In this document: piece after piece, positions 34,477 to 42,335 of the stretch
How the letters are laid out: each line of letters starts with the position of its first letter
How positions within the stretch are numbered: position 1 is the stretch's first letter
Made by a program: the position numbers and the translations under genes
Assembly (NCBI RefSeq): GCF_002077155.1
Contig: NZ_CP015027.1
Span: forward strand, 928,501-992,500
Reading direction: 5' to 3'
Origin: Sporosarcina sp. P33
Lineage (GTDB): Bacteria; Bacillota; Bacilli; Bacillales_A; Planococcaceae
DNA: 64,000 bases
Notes under the pieces: model-generated
Seen by the model: only the letters and a program-made list of their open reading frames with translations
What the model was told of the DNA's origin: nothing
Databases searched by the model: none

Positions 34477-34893
34477 TTAATCGTAAATCACATTTTTACC
34501 TTCTTCAGTTAACTTCTTCAAAGACTCCAGCATATTATTTATTTCCTCGTTGGAATGTCTTTCCCATAAACCTAATTCAGCTACTATTTTCAAAGGAGAC
34601 TTTGACCTATACGAGCGTGTCGGATTTCCCGGAAATCTTTTGTCAGTTACATTCGGGTCATTTTCAAATTCACCTAGTGGTTCTACAATATAAATTTTTT
34701 CATTTGCCTTACCTCTTGCTAATTCAGCCCCCCATTTGGCAGCTTCTAGTGTTGCGGTAAAGTATATATAGTTAGCTTTTTTATCTTGGTAATTTGATAA
34801 GTGCTGCGGTTCTAATAAATCACCAATGTTTAGTTCCGCTTTAGTACCGTGAAAAAAAGGACCTTTATCTAATACATCTTTTTTGTCTTCCAT
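34477..34893 (-). CDS. arr: Rifamycin ADP-ribosyltransferase
   Basis: A 138-residue enzyme that transfers ADP-ribose from NAD to the C23 hydroxyl of rifampicin and so inactivates it. The family pattern is clear: GPFFHGTKAEL, IYFTATLEAAKWGAELA, IYIVEPLGEFENDPNVTDKRFPGNPT and SYRSKSPLKIV. Residues aligning with the catalytic His, Tyr and Asp of Arr-ms are H15, Y44 and D79, by memory. ATG follows GGGGGTATAAG. Codon use is more A/T-rich than neighbours and the gene sits in an accessory patch, so it was probably acquired. Resistance in this strain is inferred, not shown. Confidence 0.95.
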   Translation of the reverse strand: MEDKKDVLDKGPFFHGTKAELNIGDLLEPQHLSNYQDKKANYIYFTATLEAAKWGAELARGKANEKIYIVEPLGEFENDPNVTDKRFPGNPTRSYRSKSPLKIVAELGLWERHSNEEINNMLESLKKLTEEGKNVIYD

Positions 34894-35101
34894 TCTTATA
34901 CCCCCTATATTTTTGAGATTGATATATAAGTATAATGCCCAAAAAATAAAAAAACAGTCTATAAATAAGTTGAAAATAACGATATAATTTTAGGAGAGAG
35001 GTTTTGTGTTAAAAAAGAACTAGTAATCAATCGGGCGCGATCCTAAAATAAGGGTTAGGCCGCTAGAGGGCAAATTCAGATAAAGAAATGATTAGTGGGA
35101 G

Positions 35102-35323
35102 TTGAGCGATCTGGTCAAAACAATAACCTTTTCATTTACCAGCAGTGCATTTGCAGGTACTGAGGCCAAGGAGACATTTACGTTTGACGAATTAGAGATT
35201 GATGAAAGCTTGGATGAAAAAGAATTAGAAATTGAAATAAATCGAATTTATAAAGCATGGATCTGGGATAAGCTTAATGTATCGGGGAGTATCGTTATAG
35301 ACGAACCTGGTACCTATCAATAA
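35102..35323 (+). CDS. Small phage-type protein of unknown function (73 aa)
   Basis: A TTG start after AGTGGGAG opens a 73-residue chain: an N-terminal beta strand (KTITFSFTSSAFAGTEAKETF), an acidic helix (ELEIDESLDEKELEIEINRIYKAWIWDKL) and a final strand. This pattern, ending in W-x-W before a beta tail, recalls short phage and plasmid proteins I know as DUF7167-like; low certainty. A terminator follows. It stands alone in low-GC accessory DNA. Confidence 0.6.
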   Translation: MSDLVKTITFSFTSSAFAGTEAKETFTFDELEIDESLDEKELEIEINRIYKAWIWDKLNVSGSIVIDEPGTYQ

Positions 35324-35387
35324 CGTTTGTCCTATAAACGGGTGCGATTTACAGTAGATATATATTACTGCTTACGGTCAATATAAA

Positions 35388-35414
35388 ACGCACAGACATA
35401 ACAAGTCTGCGCGT
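35388..35414 (+). terminator. Terminator after the 73-residue accessory gene
   Basis: ACGCaCAGAC and GTCTGcGCGT flank seven bases, followed by six T. One A/C mismatch in a ten-pair stem. Confidence 0.85.
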
Positions 35415-35534
35415 TTTTTGCTATTTTCATTATTAATTCATATATAGTACATATACTTATTCGCAGGTATTGCCGCTTTCCACCCCCTCTGTCAAACCCG
35501 TCAGTATTACAAAGGACATCCTCTTGTTATTCTC

Positions 35535-36308
35535 TCATCGATTATTCGTAAAGCGTCCCAAAAAGTCCTGCAAGCGTTCGCTATGGGGATTCAGCAAAAT
35601 TTCAGACGGCGGCCCCTCTTCCTCAATCACGCCTTCATTCAAGAACACAACACGATCCGCAATATCGAGCGCGAAGTCCATCTCATGTGTCACAAGAATC
35701 ATTGCCATCTCGCCTTCTTTTGCCAGATCACGAATCACTTCCAGCACTTCCCCGACAAGTTCGGGATCCAGTGCGGATGTGACCTCGTCAAACAGCATGA
35801 CTTGCGGCCTCATCATCAATGCACGCGCCATTGCGACACGCTGCTTCTGACCGCCTGACAGCTGTGCAGGGAACAGCCCGATTTTATCCCCGAGACCGAC
35901 TTTCTCCAGCATTTCGACTGCGGTCTCCTTCACTTTTGCTTTACTTTCATTCTTGACGATGACAGGAGCCAGCATACAGTTTTCAAGAATCGTCATATGC
36001 GGGAACAGATTGAAATGCTGGAATACCATTCCGATATCGCCGCGGATAGAACGCAAATGCTTTTCATCTGCCGTCACCCATTCGCCTTTCTTCTGCATCA
36101 TCCACAAATTTTTTCCATTCACTTCGATGGCACCTGATGTAGGCTCTTCGAGTGTCATCAGCATCCGGATGATCGTCGTCTTTCCGGAACCACTCGGCCC
36201 GATCAGCGCCACTTTTTCAGACGGCCTGATATCCAGGTCAATCCCTTTCAAGACTTCCGTTTTTCCGAATGATTTGTGTACGTCTTTATATTGTACAATC
36301 GGTTCCAC
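35535..36308 (-). CDS. ehuA: Ectoine-type ABC transporter, ATP-binding protein
   Basis: A 257-residue ABC ATPase of the polar-amino-acid family. Walker A GPSGSGKTT near residue 36-44, signature LSGGQKQR near 153-160, Walker B VMLFDEVTSALD near 174-185, switch His in LVTHEM near 213. GTG at 36308 follows GGAGAGGATCAGATC. It completes the ehuBCDA set, which imports the compatible solutes ectoine and hydroxyectoine in other bacteria; substrate here is inferred from family and order. Confidence 0.85.
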   Translation of the reverse strand: MEPIVQYKDVHKSFGKTEVLKGIDLDIRPSEKVALIGPSGSGKTTIIRMLMTLEEPTSGAIEVNGKNLWMMQKKGEWVTADEKHLRSIRGDIGMVFQHFNLFPHMTILENCMLAPVIVKNESKAKVKETAVEMLEKVGLGDKIGLFPAQLSGGQKQRVAMARALMMRPQVMLFDEVTSALDPELVGEVLEVIRDLAKEGEMAMILVTHEMDFALDIADRVVFLNEGVIEEEGPPSEILLNPHSERLQDFLGRFTNNR

Positions 36309-36337
36309 GATCTGATCCTCTCCTTCTTCTCAATTGC

Positions 36338-37021
36338 TTACGCTAACGTTTTTTTGTCGAACCGACGATTATATTTCTTCTCTAATTTATTGATTAATAA
36401 CGCAGACGGGTAGCTCAGCAATAGGAAGAACAATGCCACTACCGTTAACGGCTCTACGTATTTGTAATATTGTGCACCGTAGTCATTGGCGATGTGAAGC
36501 ATAGCTACCACACCGATTGTCGAAGCTAACGGCACTTCTTTGAACATGATGATCAAGTAATTTCCGAGCATCGGGATGGTCGGAGGAATCGCCTGCGGCA
36601 GAATAATCTTCGTCCATTTCTGGCGTGTCGACAGGTTCAGTGCAGTCGATGCTTCCCACTGGCCTTTATCAACAGACTCAATTCCTGAACGATACACTTC
36701 AGACATATACGTGCTGAAATGAATGCCAAGCCCTAAAATAGCAGCCACGAATGGATTAAGGGATACCCCCACGACAGGCATCATCGGCCATGCATAGTAA
36801 ATGAAAAATAACTGTACAAGCGGCGGTGTCGACCGGATAAATTCCGCTATCCAGCCAAACAGCCAGCGCACCGGACGCCAAGGCAGGCGGTTCAAAAATA
36901 CCCAGACAAAGCCAAAGACCGCAGCGAATAAATAGCAAGCCAGCGTCAAACCGAGTGTAATCCATAGCCCTTTAAAAATCAGTGGAATAACGGAAAAAAA
37001 TACGTCCCAACTCCAAGTCAT
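36338..37021 (-). CDS. ehuD: Ectoine-type ABC transporter, permease D
   Basis: A 227-residue polar-amino-acid-type permease with five membrane segments and the EAA motif (GQWEASTALNLSTRQKWTKIILPQAIPPTIP near residue 112-142). Its ATG overlaps the ehuC stop by one base. Together with EhuC it forms the pore. Confidence 0.88.
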   Translation of the reverse strand: MTWSWDVFFSVIPLIFKGLWITLGLTLACYLFAAVFGFVWVFLNRLPWRPVRWLFGWIAEFIRSTPPLVQLFFIYYAWPMMPVVGVSLNPFVAAILGLGIHFSTYMSEVYRSGIESVDKGQWEASTALNLSTRQKWTKIILPQAIPPTIPMLGNYLIIMFKEVPLASTIGVVAMLHIANDYGAQYYKYVEPLTVVALFFLLLSYPSALLINKLEKKYNRRFDKKTLA

Positions 37022-37680
37022 CAGCTAGCCACTCCTTTCTTCGATACGATTTCCATTTTTCTCGTGAAGAAAATCAATGGCAACGCAATAATAAAGTACA
37101 TCACGAGAAGAAGGACGTACACAAGCGGAGATTCCGACAAATGCGTACTTCTGTAAATATTCCCGTAGTACAGTAAATCGGTCAGTCCGATTAACGATAC
37201 CAATGATGTTGCTTTTAATATTTGAATTAAGTAATTGCCGTATTCAGGAAGCATCATGCGCAGTGCTTGAGGAAGGATAATATGGCGCATACGCTGAAAT
37301 TTTGACAGATTCAAAGCAATAGATGCTTCCGTCTGTCCTGCCGCCACTGCCTGTATCGATCCGCGCACAATTTCAGACATGTATGCTCCGTAGTTCAGAG
37401 AGATCGCCAGCACTGCTACCCATACATCGCTTCCCAGGTGGATATTAAATAATCCCGGCAGCGCGTAGGAGAACCAAAACAGCTGTACAATCAGTGAAGT
37501 TCCCCGAAAAATTTCTACAAAAAAACCTGTGAATCCGCTCACGAGAGGATTCGTATTGACACGCGACAGACCTGCAACGAATGCGATAATACTTGCACAA
37601 ATAATCGACAGTATCAGCACTTGCAGCGTAATGCCTAACCCTTGTGCGACAGCGGAAAAAATATCGGGTAAGGAACTCAC
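37021..37680 (-). CDS. ehuC: Ectoine-type ABC transporter, permease C
   Basis: A 219-residue permease with the EAA loop AAGQTEASIALNLSKFQRMRHIILPQALRMMLP near residues 112-144 and about five membrane helices. GTG at 37680 is chosen because GGAG lies eight bases upstream; an in-frame GTG three codons earlier has no spacing. It overlaps ehuD. Confidence 0.88.
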   Translation of the reverse strand: MSSLPDIFSAVAQGLGITLQVLILSIICASIIAFVAGLSRVNTNPLVSGFTGFFVEIFRGTSLIVQLFWFSYALPGLFNIHLGSDVWVAVLAISLNYGAYMSEIVRGSIQAVAAGQTEASIALNLSKFQRMRHIILPQALRMMLPEYGNYLIQILKATSLVSLIGLTDLLYYGNIYRSTHLSESPLVYVLLLVMYFIIALPLIFFTRKMEIVSKKGVAS

Positions 37681-37772
37681 AAAAACCACTCCATTATAGT
37701 TGTTTTAATTGTATTTACATCATTTTGCGTGAAAAAAGTCATGCCGCTGTTGGGCATGACCCGGTTATACTC

Positions 37773-38660
37773 TTAGTAATTGTCGCCGTTACATACACTT
37801 TCTGTCGTAATATCGCTATCTACAATATTCATTTCCTCAGTAAAACCGAAAGGCTCGATCAGTGCCGCAATTTCACCACTGTCTTTCAATTTTTGCAGTT
37901 CTTCGTTATATGCTTCGCGTAATTCATCATCATTGTTCAAGAATGCAGCTGCACCATAACTTGGTACCCCTTCAATATCTGGTTGTTCAAAATCCGTAAC
38001 AAATTCAAGTTTTTCATTATTGGCTGATTCTAAAGCCATCTTAATCGTCATTTCTGTACCGGTTGTCACCGCTGCACGCCCTGATTCGACTGCGGAGAAT
38101 GACGCGGGAATATCCGGAACCATCATAATCTGGTCTTCTGCTACCCCTTCACGAATCATGAAATCTTTTTCTGTTGCACCGCTCATAACTGCTACTTTGA
38201 TATCCGGGTTCGCAGCAATATCTTTATAACTCTTCAAATTCATCGGATTGCCTTTTTCTACAATCAGGCCTTCACCATACGTAATTTCCGGTTCACCAAA
38301 TGACACACTTGAACAACGATCCGGCGTAATCGCCATACCCGCTGTAATGACATCGAATTTCCCTGCTCCCAAGCCCGGGATCAATTGGCCGAAATCAGAC
38401 AGCTGACCGTCTACTTCGTCCACTCCCAAGTTTTCAAAGACCGCTTTGGCAATAGCTACCGCTGCCCCCTGCAATTCGCCATCCTCTTCATACGCATACG
38501 GTTTCTCATTGGCAAAGCCGACTTTGACAACGCCCTTCTCCTTCAAATTATCCAACTTACTTCCACTTTTATCACTTGCAGAATCTGAATCCCCATTACC
38601 GCAAGCTGCCAGTAATAAAAGCATCATCACCGCCAAAACACCGATCGCCGATTTCTTCAT
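37773..38660 (-). CDS. ehuB: Ectoine-type ABC transporter, substrate-binding lipoprotein
   Basis: A 295-residue lipoprotein; the signal ends LAAC with Cys near residue 20. The SBP-3 fold shows FGQLIPGLGAGKFDVITAGMAITPDR and a ligand pocket segment with aromatics. Order ehuB-ehuC-ehuD-ehuA and fold match EhuB proteins for ectoine/hydroxyectoine. ATG at 38660 follows AAGGAGGAGAATT; the upstream in-frame ATG has no site. No ectoine-degrading genes are in view, so the role may be osmoprotection. Confidence 0.88.
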   Translation of the reverse strand: MKKSAIGVLAVMMLLLLAACGNGDSDSASDKSGSKLDNLKEKGVVKVGFANEKPYAYEEDGELQGAAVAIAKAVFENLGVDEVDGQLSDFGQLIPGLGAGKFDVITAGMAITPDRCSSVSFGEPEITYGEGLIVEKGNPMNLKSYKDIAANPDIKVAVMSGATEKDFMIREGVAEDQIMMVPDIPASFSAVESGRAAVTTGTEMTIKMALESANNEKLEFVTDFEQPDIEGVPSYGAAAFLNNDDELREAYNEELQKLKDSGEIAALIEPFGFTEEMNIVDSDITTESVCNGDNY

Positions 38661-38708
38661 AATTCTCCTCCTTGATTTTTTCATCAAATTCTTTTTTACT
38701 TAGTTGAT

Positions 38709-38737
38709 AGACTACCATAGTTAAAATTTGAGTTCAA
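38709..38737 (-). promoter_or_regulatory. ehuB promoter
   Basis: TTGAAC (38732-38737) and TAGTCT (38709-38714) on the minus strand have a 17-base spacer. It is 49 bases from the ehuB start. Confidence 0.6.
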
Positions 38738-38796
38738 ACTGTTTTCGGCGATTTCTTTATTTGTAAAACTATGGATAATAACAACAAACGCTTTCG

Positions 38797-38810
38797 TGAC
38801 AGCGTTTACA
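38797..38810. promoter_or_regulatory. Perfect cre (CcpA) match upstream of ehuB
   Basis: On the minus strand it reads TGTAAACGCTGTCA, matching TGWAANCGNTNWCA at every fixed position. It is about 100 bases upstream of the ehuB start of transcription, which suits either activation or long-range repression. Another cre-like word overlaps to its right. Confidence 0.65.
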
Positions 38811-38975
38811 CCATTCTTTTTTCGACAGTAATTCGTCTAAAATTTATTTTTATATAGGTGAAAAGACAGAGTTTTTTCCTTTTTACCATTCCACTTAGAA
38901 TAATCCCCCAATGTATCAATAACCGTCCTTTTTTCCGCAGTAGTGAATTTATAATGAAAATGAAGAAAAATAAAA

Positions 38976-39013
38976 GAACACAACTCATGGGTAAGCTCCC
39001 AAGAGTTGCGTTC
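38976..39013 (-). terminator. Second terminator downstream of tRNA-Arg
   Basis: GAACacAACTCaTGGG and CCCAaGAGTTgcGTTC form a 14-pair stem with mismatches and a six-base loop; the minus strand then has TTTTATTTTT. Confidence 0.75.
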
Positions 39014-39036
39014 TCCCTATGCTTCATTAAATAAAA

Positions 39037-39089
39037 AATCAGCGGCTGCCCGCAGAATCTGTAAAGATCACTGCAGACAGCCGCTGATT
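39037..39089 (-). terminator. Terminator of tRNA-Arg
   Basis: AATCAGCGGCTG and CAGCCGCTGATT pair perfectly, with a further CTGCA/TGC inner stem, and TTTTTTATT follows on the minus strand. It starts 14 bases after the tRNA. Confidence 0.85.
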
Positions 39090-39103
39090 AGATTAAACCT
39101 TGA

Positions 39104-39175
39104 TGCCCTCGGCGGGAGTCGAACCCACATTTTAAGCTTCGGAGGCTTACGTGCTATCCATTGCACCACGAGGAC
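39104..39175 (-). tRNA. tRNA-Arg (anticodon CCG)
   Basis: A 72-base tRNA. The acceptor arms GTCCTCG and CGAGGGC pair with one G-T; the anticodon loop CTCCGAA gives anticodon CCG (reads CGG) closed by TAAGC/GCTTA. The T-arm GTGGGTTCGACTCCCGC is standard. No CCA is encoded. It is followed by two terminators and stands alone between ehuB and clpP. Confidence 0.96.
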
Positions 39176-39304
39176 TAAACATGTATGATAAAACTTTAGC
39201 CATGATGACTCTGCAAGAGAATAAATTATTTAATTCCCTAAGAGACATCTTCCATTATACCGCAGAATATAATCAAATGCAATGTGTATTTTCAAGGCAA
39301 ATGA

Positions 39305-39321
39305 TTTGACCTTTGTTGACC
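39305..39321 (+). promoter_or_regulatory. CtsR operator and clpP promoter
   Basis: TTTGACC-TTT-GTTGACC matches the CtsR direct heptad operator (TTTGACC-N3-TTTGACC on this strand) with one mismatch. The TTGACC boxes also form -35 elements, with TAAAAT (39330-39335) 18 bases past the first. ClpP synthesis would rise in heat or protein-damage stress. Confidence 0.85.
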
Positions 39322-39407
39322 TTAATAGGTAAAATACAATTATAGTTGAAATTCAAATGGATTTCAACCGAACGAATATTATGAAGTCATTAAAGGAGGA
39401 AGTCTCA

Positions 39408-40001
39408 TTGAATCTAATTCCTACAGTTATTGAACAAACAAACCGCGGTGAACGGGCGTATGACATTTATTCTCGCCTATTGAAAGACCGTATTATCATG
39501 TTAGGCAGCGGCATTGACGATAACGTGGCAAACTCCATCGTTGCACAGCTGCTATTCCTCGAAGCTGAAGATCCGGAGAAAGACATCTCCATCTACATCA
39601 ACAGCCCGGGCGGAAGCATCACAGCAGGTATGGCTATCTACGATACAATGCAGTATATTAAACCTGACATCCGAACAATCTGTGTAGGTATGGCAGCATC
39701 TATGGGTGCATTTTTACTGACAGCCGGTACAGAAGGCAAGCGCTACGCATTGCCAAACGCTGAAGTAATGATTCACCAGCCATTGGGCGGCGCACAAGGT
39801 CAGGCAACTGAAATCGAAATCGCAGCAAAACGCATCCTGCACCTTCGTGAAAAACTAAACCAAATCTTGGCAGACCGCACAGGCCAGCCAATTGACGTTA
39901 TCGCAAAAGACACAGACCGCGACAACTTCATGACTGCCGAACGCGCAAAAGAATACGGACTAATCGACCACGTTCTCGAACGCAACGAACTGAAGAAATA
40001 A
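39408..40001 (+). CDS. clpP: ATP-dependent Clp protease proteolytic subunit
   Basis: A 197-residue serine protease forming the 14-mer chamber served by ClpX/ClpC. The catalytic triad is S98 (GMAASMG), H123 (MIHQP) and D172 (DRDNF). The TTG start is chosen: AAAGGAGG is at 39392-39399, and the protein begins [11 protein letters not shown] as in B. subtilis ClpP. An upstream ATG is in frame but outside the conserved start. CtsR and the tmRNA tag pathway meet here: tagged proteins are degraded by ClpP. Confidence 0.98.
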   Translation: MNLIPTVIEQTNRGERAYDIYSRLLKDRIIMLGSGIDDNVANSIVAQLLFLEAEDPEKDISIYINSPGGSITAGMAIYDTMQYIKPDIRTICVGMAASMGAFLLTAGTEGKRYALPNAEVMIHQPLGGAQGQATEIEIAAKRILHLREKLNQILADRTGQPIDVIAKDTDRDNFMTAERAKEYGLIDHVLERNELKK

Positions 40002-40010
40002 CACCATCAA

Positions 40011-40058
40011 AAGGTTGTCCAGCAAACCATCAAACGGCTTGCTGCGGCAGCCTTTTTT
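40011..40058 (+). terminator. Terminator of clpP
   Basis: Arms AAAAGGTTG...AGCAA and TTGCT...CAGCCTTTT with internal bulges, followed by a T run. It separates clpP from the repeats. Confidence 0.7.
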
Positions 40059-40158
40059 GTTGTTCCTAAACGAACAATGCATAACCAATATAGTCTCGGG
40101 TTTAACAGAAGCATCTGCATTCTGACTTTAGAATATGACACCAGTTGATCGGAGTGGA

Positions 40159-40259
40159 AGGCGGCGACTCAGGGAGGATCAGCCTGACAGGTAAGACAAC
40201 CAAAGGAAGCGTTAGCGACCTGGGTGGCTTACCGCGGGCCCTCCTGAACGCGTCCGCCT
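40159..40259. repeat. GC-rich palindrome, copy 1
   Basis: AGGCGGCGACTCAGGGAGG pairs imperfectly with CCTCCTGAACGCGTCCGCCT, with an inner GGTAAG/CTTACC stem. A similar element recurs at 40,547 and, diverged and inverted, at 33,938. I recall comparable GC-rich interspersed palindromes in Bacillales genomes but cannot name a family. Confidence 0.8.
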
Positions 40260-40341
40260 GGAACGCAGTGAAACGTTGCATCTCCCTTTCCGCTTTAACT
40301 CACTTGAAAACGTAAGAATACGAAAGAAAGCAAGGGTGAAT

Positions 40342-40472
40342 GAGCGGATAACCAACCAGTATGAGCGCTTGCAAAGCCCAATTGAGCGCTGGACAAGAAG
40401 TTATGAGCGGTTACCAGTACACAAAGAGCGCTCGCAAAGTTACTATGATCGCTTATCCAGATTAATGAGCGG
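40342..40472. repeat. GAGCG array A1: seven boxes, 21-base spacing
   Basis: Boxes start at 40342, 40363, 40384, 40405, 40426, 40447 and 40467 (intervals 21,21,21,21,21,20). The sixth reads GATCG. Every interval is 20 or 21 bases, about two helical turns. Read in frame it would give seven-residue repeats such as ERLQSPI and ERWTRSY. Confidence 0.92.
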
Positions 40473-40546
40473 CTGGCCTGACTATTTTACAAATCACGGT
40501 ACAGCACTCATTACTCCAATAACCAGCACAAGTGAAACGGAGTGGA

Positions 40547-40647
40547 AGGCGGCGACTCAGGGAGGATCAGCCCGACAGGTAAGACAACCAAAAGAAGCGT
40601 CAGCGACCTGGGTGGCTTACCGCGGGCCCTCCTGAACGCGTCCGCCT
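40547..40647. repeat. GC-rich palindrome, copy 2
   Basis: Almost identical to the copy at 40,159, shifted by 388 bases. Confidence 0.8.
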
Positions 40648-40729
40648 GGAACGCAGTGAAACGATGCTTCCCCTTTTCCGCTTTAACTCACTTGAAAACG
40701 TAAGAATACGAAAGAACGCAAGGCCGATT

Positions 40730-40860
40730 GAGCGGATAACCAACCAGTATGAGCGCTTGCAAAGCCCAATTGAGCGCTGGACAAGAAGTTATGAGCGGTT
40801 ACCAGTACACAAAGAGCGCTCGCAAAGTTACTATGATCGCTTATCCAGATTAATGAGCGG
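40730..40860. repeat. GAGCG array A2: seven boxes
   Basis: Boxes at 40730, 40751, 40772, 40793, 40814, 40835 and 40855, a 388-base shifted copy of array A1. Confidence 0.92.
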
Positions 40861-41012
40861 CTGGCCTGACTATTTTACAAATCACGGTACAGCACTCATT
40901 ACTCCAATAACCAGCACAAGTGAAAAGCAGCGGAAGGCGGCGACTCAGGGAGGATCAGCCTGACCTGGTTCGCTCATCGCGTTCCCCCCAGCTACGGAAA
41001 ACCACAAAAAAA

Positions 41013-41037
41013 GATGACGAAACCTCACAAGGTCATC
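41013..41037 (-). terminator. Terminator of the crh operon
   Basis: GATGAC and GTCATC form a six-pair stem, and the minus strand then carries seven T. It ends the trailing side of crh and borders the repeat block. Confidence 0.75.
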
Positions 41038-41060
41038 GTCACCCATACCCAAACTTATCC

Positions 41061-41318
41061 TCACTGCTCACTTTCCACTAACTCCGCCAAATTCTGAAGC
41101 GCCAAATCCTCATCAATACCATCCGTACTCAACGTAATCTCCGTACCCTTGGCAATCGCTAAACTCATAATTCCCATGATGCTCTTCGCATTCACCTGGC
41201 GATTATCCTTCTTCAAGTAAATATCCGCTGTGTACTTATTCGCTTCCTGTACAAACAATGCTGCCTGTCTAGCCTGTAAACCGGGTTTAATACCTACTTT
41301 AACTGTTTTTTCTACCAT
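41061..41318 (-). CDS. crh: Catabolite repression HPr-like protein Crh
   Basis: An 85-residue HPr paralogue. Position 15, a phosphorylatable histidine in HPr, is glutamine here (PGLQARQ), so it cannot take part in PTS transfer; Ser46 (NAKSIMG) remains for HPr kinase, whose gene is at 50,527. P-Ser-Crh is a CcpA partner in Bacillus. The start M(VEKTVK) follows AAAAGGAGCACAC. Last gene of the yvcI-rapZ-glmR-whiA-crh block. Confidence 0.96.
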   Translation of the reverse strand: MVEKTVKVGIKPGLQARQAALFVQEANKYTADIYLKKDNRQVNAKSIMGIMSLAIAKGTEITLSTDGIDEDLALQNLAELVESEQ

Positions 41319-41361
41319 ATTGTGTGCTCCTTTTCTTCCTCTTCTATAGAAGGATCTACTA

Positions 41362-42294
41362 TTAGTTTCCACGCAGCCGTTCTGCGATTTCTTCAATCTT
41401 ACGCAAACGATGATTCACTCCGGACTTGCTGACCGGCGTGCCGGTGACCAGCTCACCCAGCTCTTTTAACGTCACGTCTTGATATGCTACGCGCAAGCGG
41501 GCGATTTCCTGCAGTCTTTCCGGTAGTTGATCCAAACCGATCGTCTGCTCAATCAGTTTAATATTTTCCACTTGTCTCTGCGCAGCGCCAATTGTTTTAT
41601 TCAGATTGGCGGTTTCACAGTTCACCAGCCGATTTACACTGTTTCGCATATCGCGCATGATTCGTACGTCCTCGAACTTCATGAGGGATACATGGGCGCC
41701 GATAATGCCAAGAAAATCGGAGATCTTTTCCGCTTCCTTCAAGTATGCAATAAATCCTTTTTTTCGTTCTATGGACTTTGCATTCAGGTGGTAGCGATTC
41801 ATTAACTCGACAAGCGATTGACTGTGTTCCTGGTAGCTGGAGAAGATTTCCAAGTGATAGGAGGAAGTCTCCGGATTATTCACGGAACCTCCTGCCAGAA
41901 AAGCTCCCCGTAAGTATGCGCGTGCACAGCAATCTTTTTCAATTAACTGCGTATCGATTTTATTGATCATTTGAAAGTCATGCGTCATGATGGATAACTC
42001 TTCTAATAAATTCTTTGCCCCTTCTCGGATTCGGCAAATATAGACGTTATTCTTTTTCAGACGCATTTTTTTGCGTACAAGCAATTCCACTTTATACGGA
42101 TACAATGCTTTCACGTTCGAGTACAGCCGGCGCGCAATTGCTGCATTTTCTGTCTGAACGTCAAGGCTCAATTGTTTATTGGAAAAAGACATAACACCGT
42201 TCATGCGGATGAATGCAGCGATTTCAGCTTTCGTGCAGCAGTCATCCGCTTCGATCTGCGTCAGCTCTTTCTTCGTTTTGGATGCAAAAGACAT
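41362..42294 (-). CDS. whiA: Sporulation/cell-division regulator WhiA
   Basis: A 310-residue protein with an N-terminal LAGLIDADG-like domain ([29 protein letters not shown], ...[29 protein letters not shown]) and a C-terminal helix-turn-helix ([25 protein letters not shown]). In Bacillus it supports cell division and chromosome segregation; the nuclease-like residues are not kept as an active endonuclease. It sits directly after glmR, a conserved order. Confidence 0.96.
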   Translation of the reverse strand: MSFASKTKKELTQIEADDCCTKAEIAAFIRMNGVMSFSNKQLSLDVQTENAAIARRLYSNVKALYPYKVELLVRKKMRLKKNNVYICRIREGAKNLLEELSIMTHDFQMINKIDTQLIEKDCCARAYLRGAFLAGGSVNNPETSSYHLEIFSSYQEHSQSLVELMNRYHLNAKSIERKKGFIAYLKEAEKISDFLGIIGAHVSLMKFEDVRIMRDMRNSVNRLVNCETANLNKTIGAAQRQVENIKLIEQTIGLDQLPERLQEIARLRVAYQDVTLKELGELVTGTPVSKSGVNHRLRKIEEIAERLRGN

Positions 42295-42335
42295 GATATT
42301 CCCCCTTTTCGGCGATCTTCATATCTATCCGCCTT

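Larger units (their letters stand above)
40150..40964. repeat. 388-bp tandem duplication (2.1 copies) with palindrome and GAGCG array
   Basis: The unit starts CGGAGTGGAAGGCGGCGAC and recurs exactly 388 bases later, with a third partial copy from 40,930 to 40,964. Two full units are nearly identical; differences cluster in the first 75 bases after the palindrome. Each unit holds one GC-rich palindrome followed by seven GAGCG boxes spaced mainly 21 bases apart. It lies between the clpP and crh terminators, so the block is flanked by convergent genes. Two possible open frames (119 and 99 residues) lack ribosome sites. Confidence 0.92.

Noticed and set aside
38806-39027. 73-residue minus frame near tRNA-Arg
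   Set aside because: It overlaps a terminator hairpin and the ehuB control region and has no ribosome site.
40276-40963. Two repeat-derived frames (119 and 99 residues) in the 388-bp duplication
   Set aside because: They run through a palindrome and the phased array, lack ribosome sites, and exist because of repeat phase.
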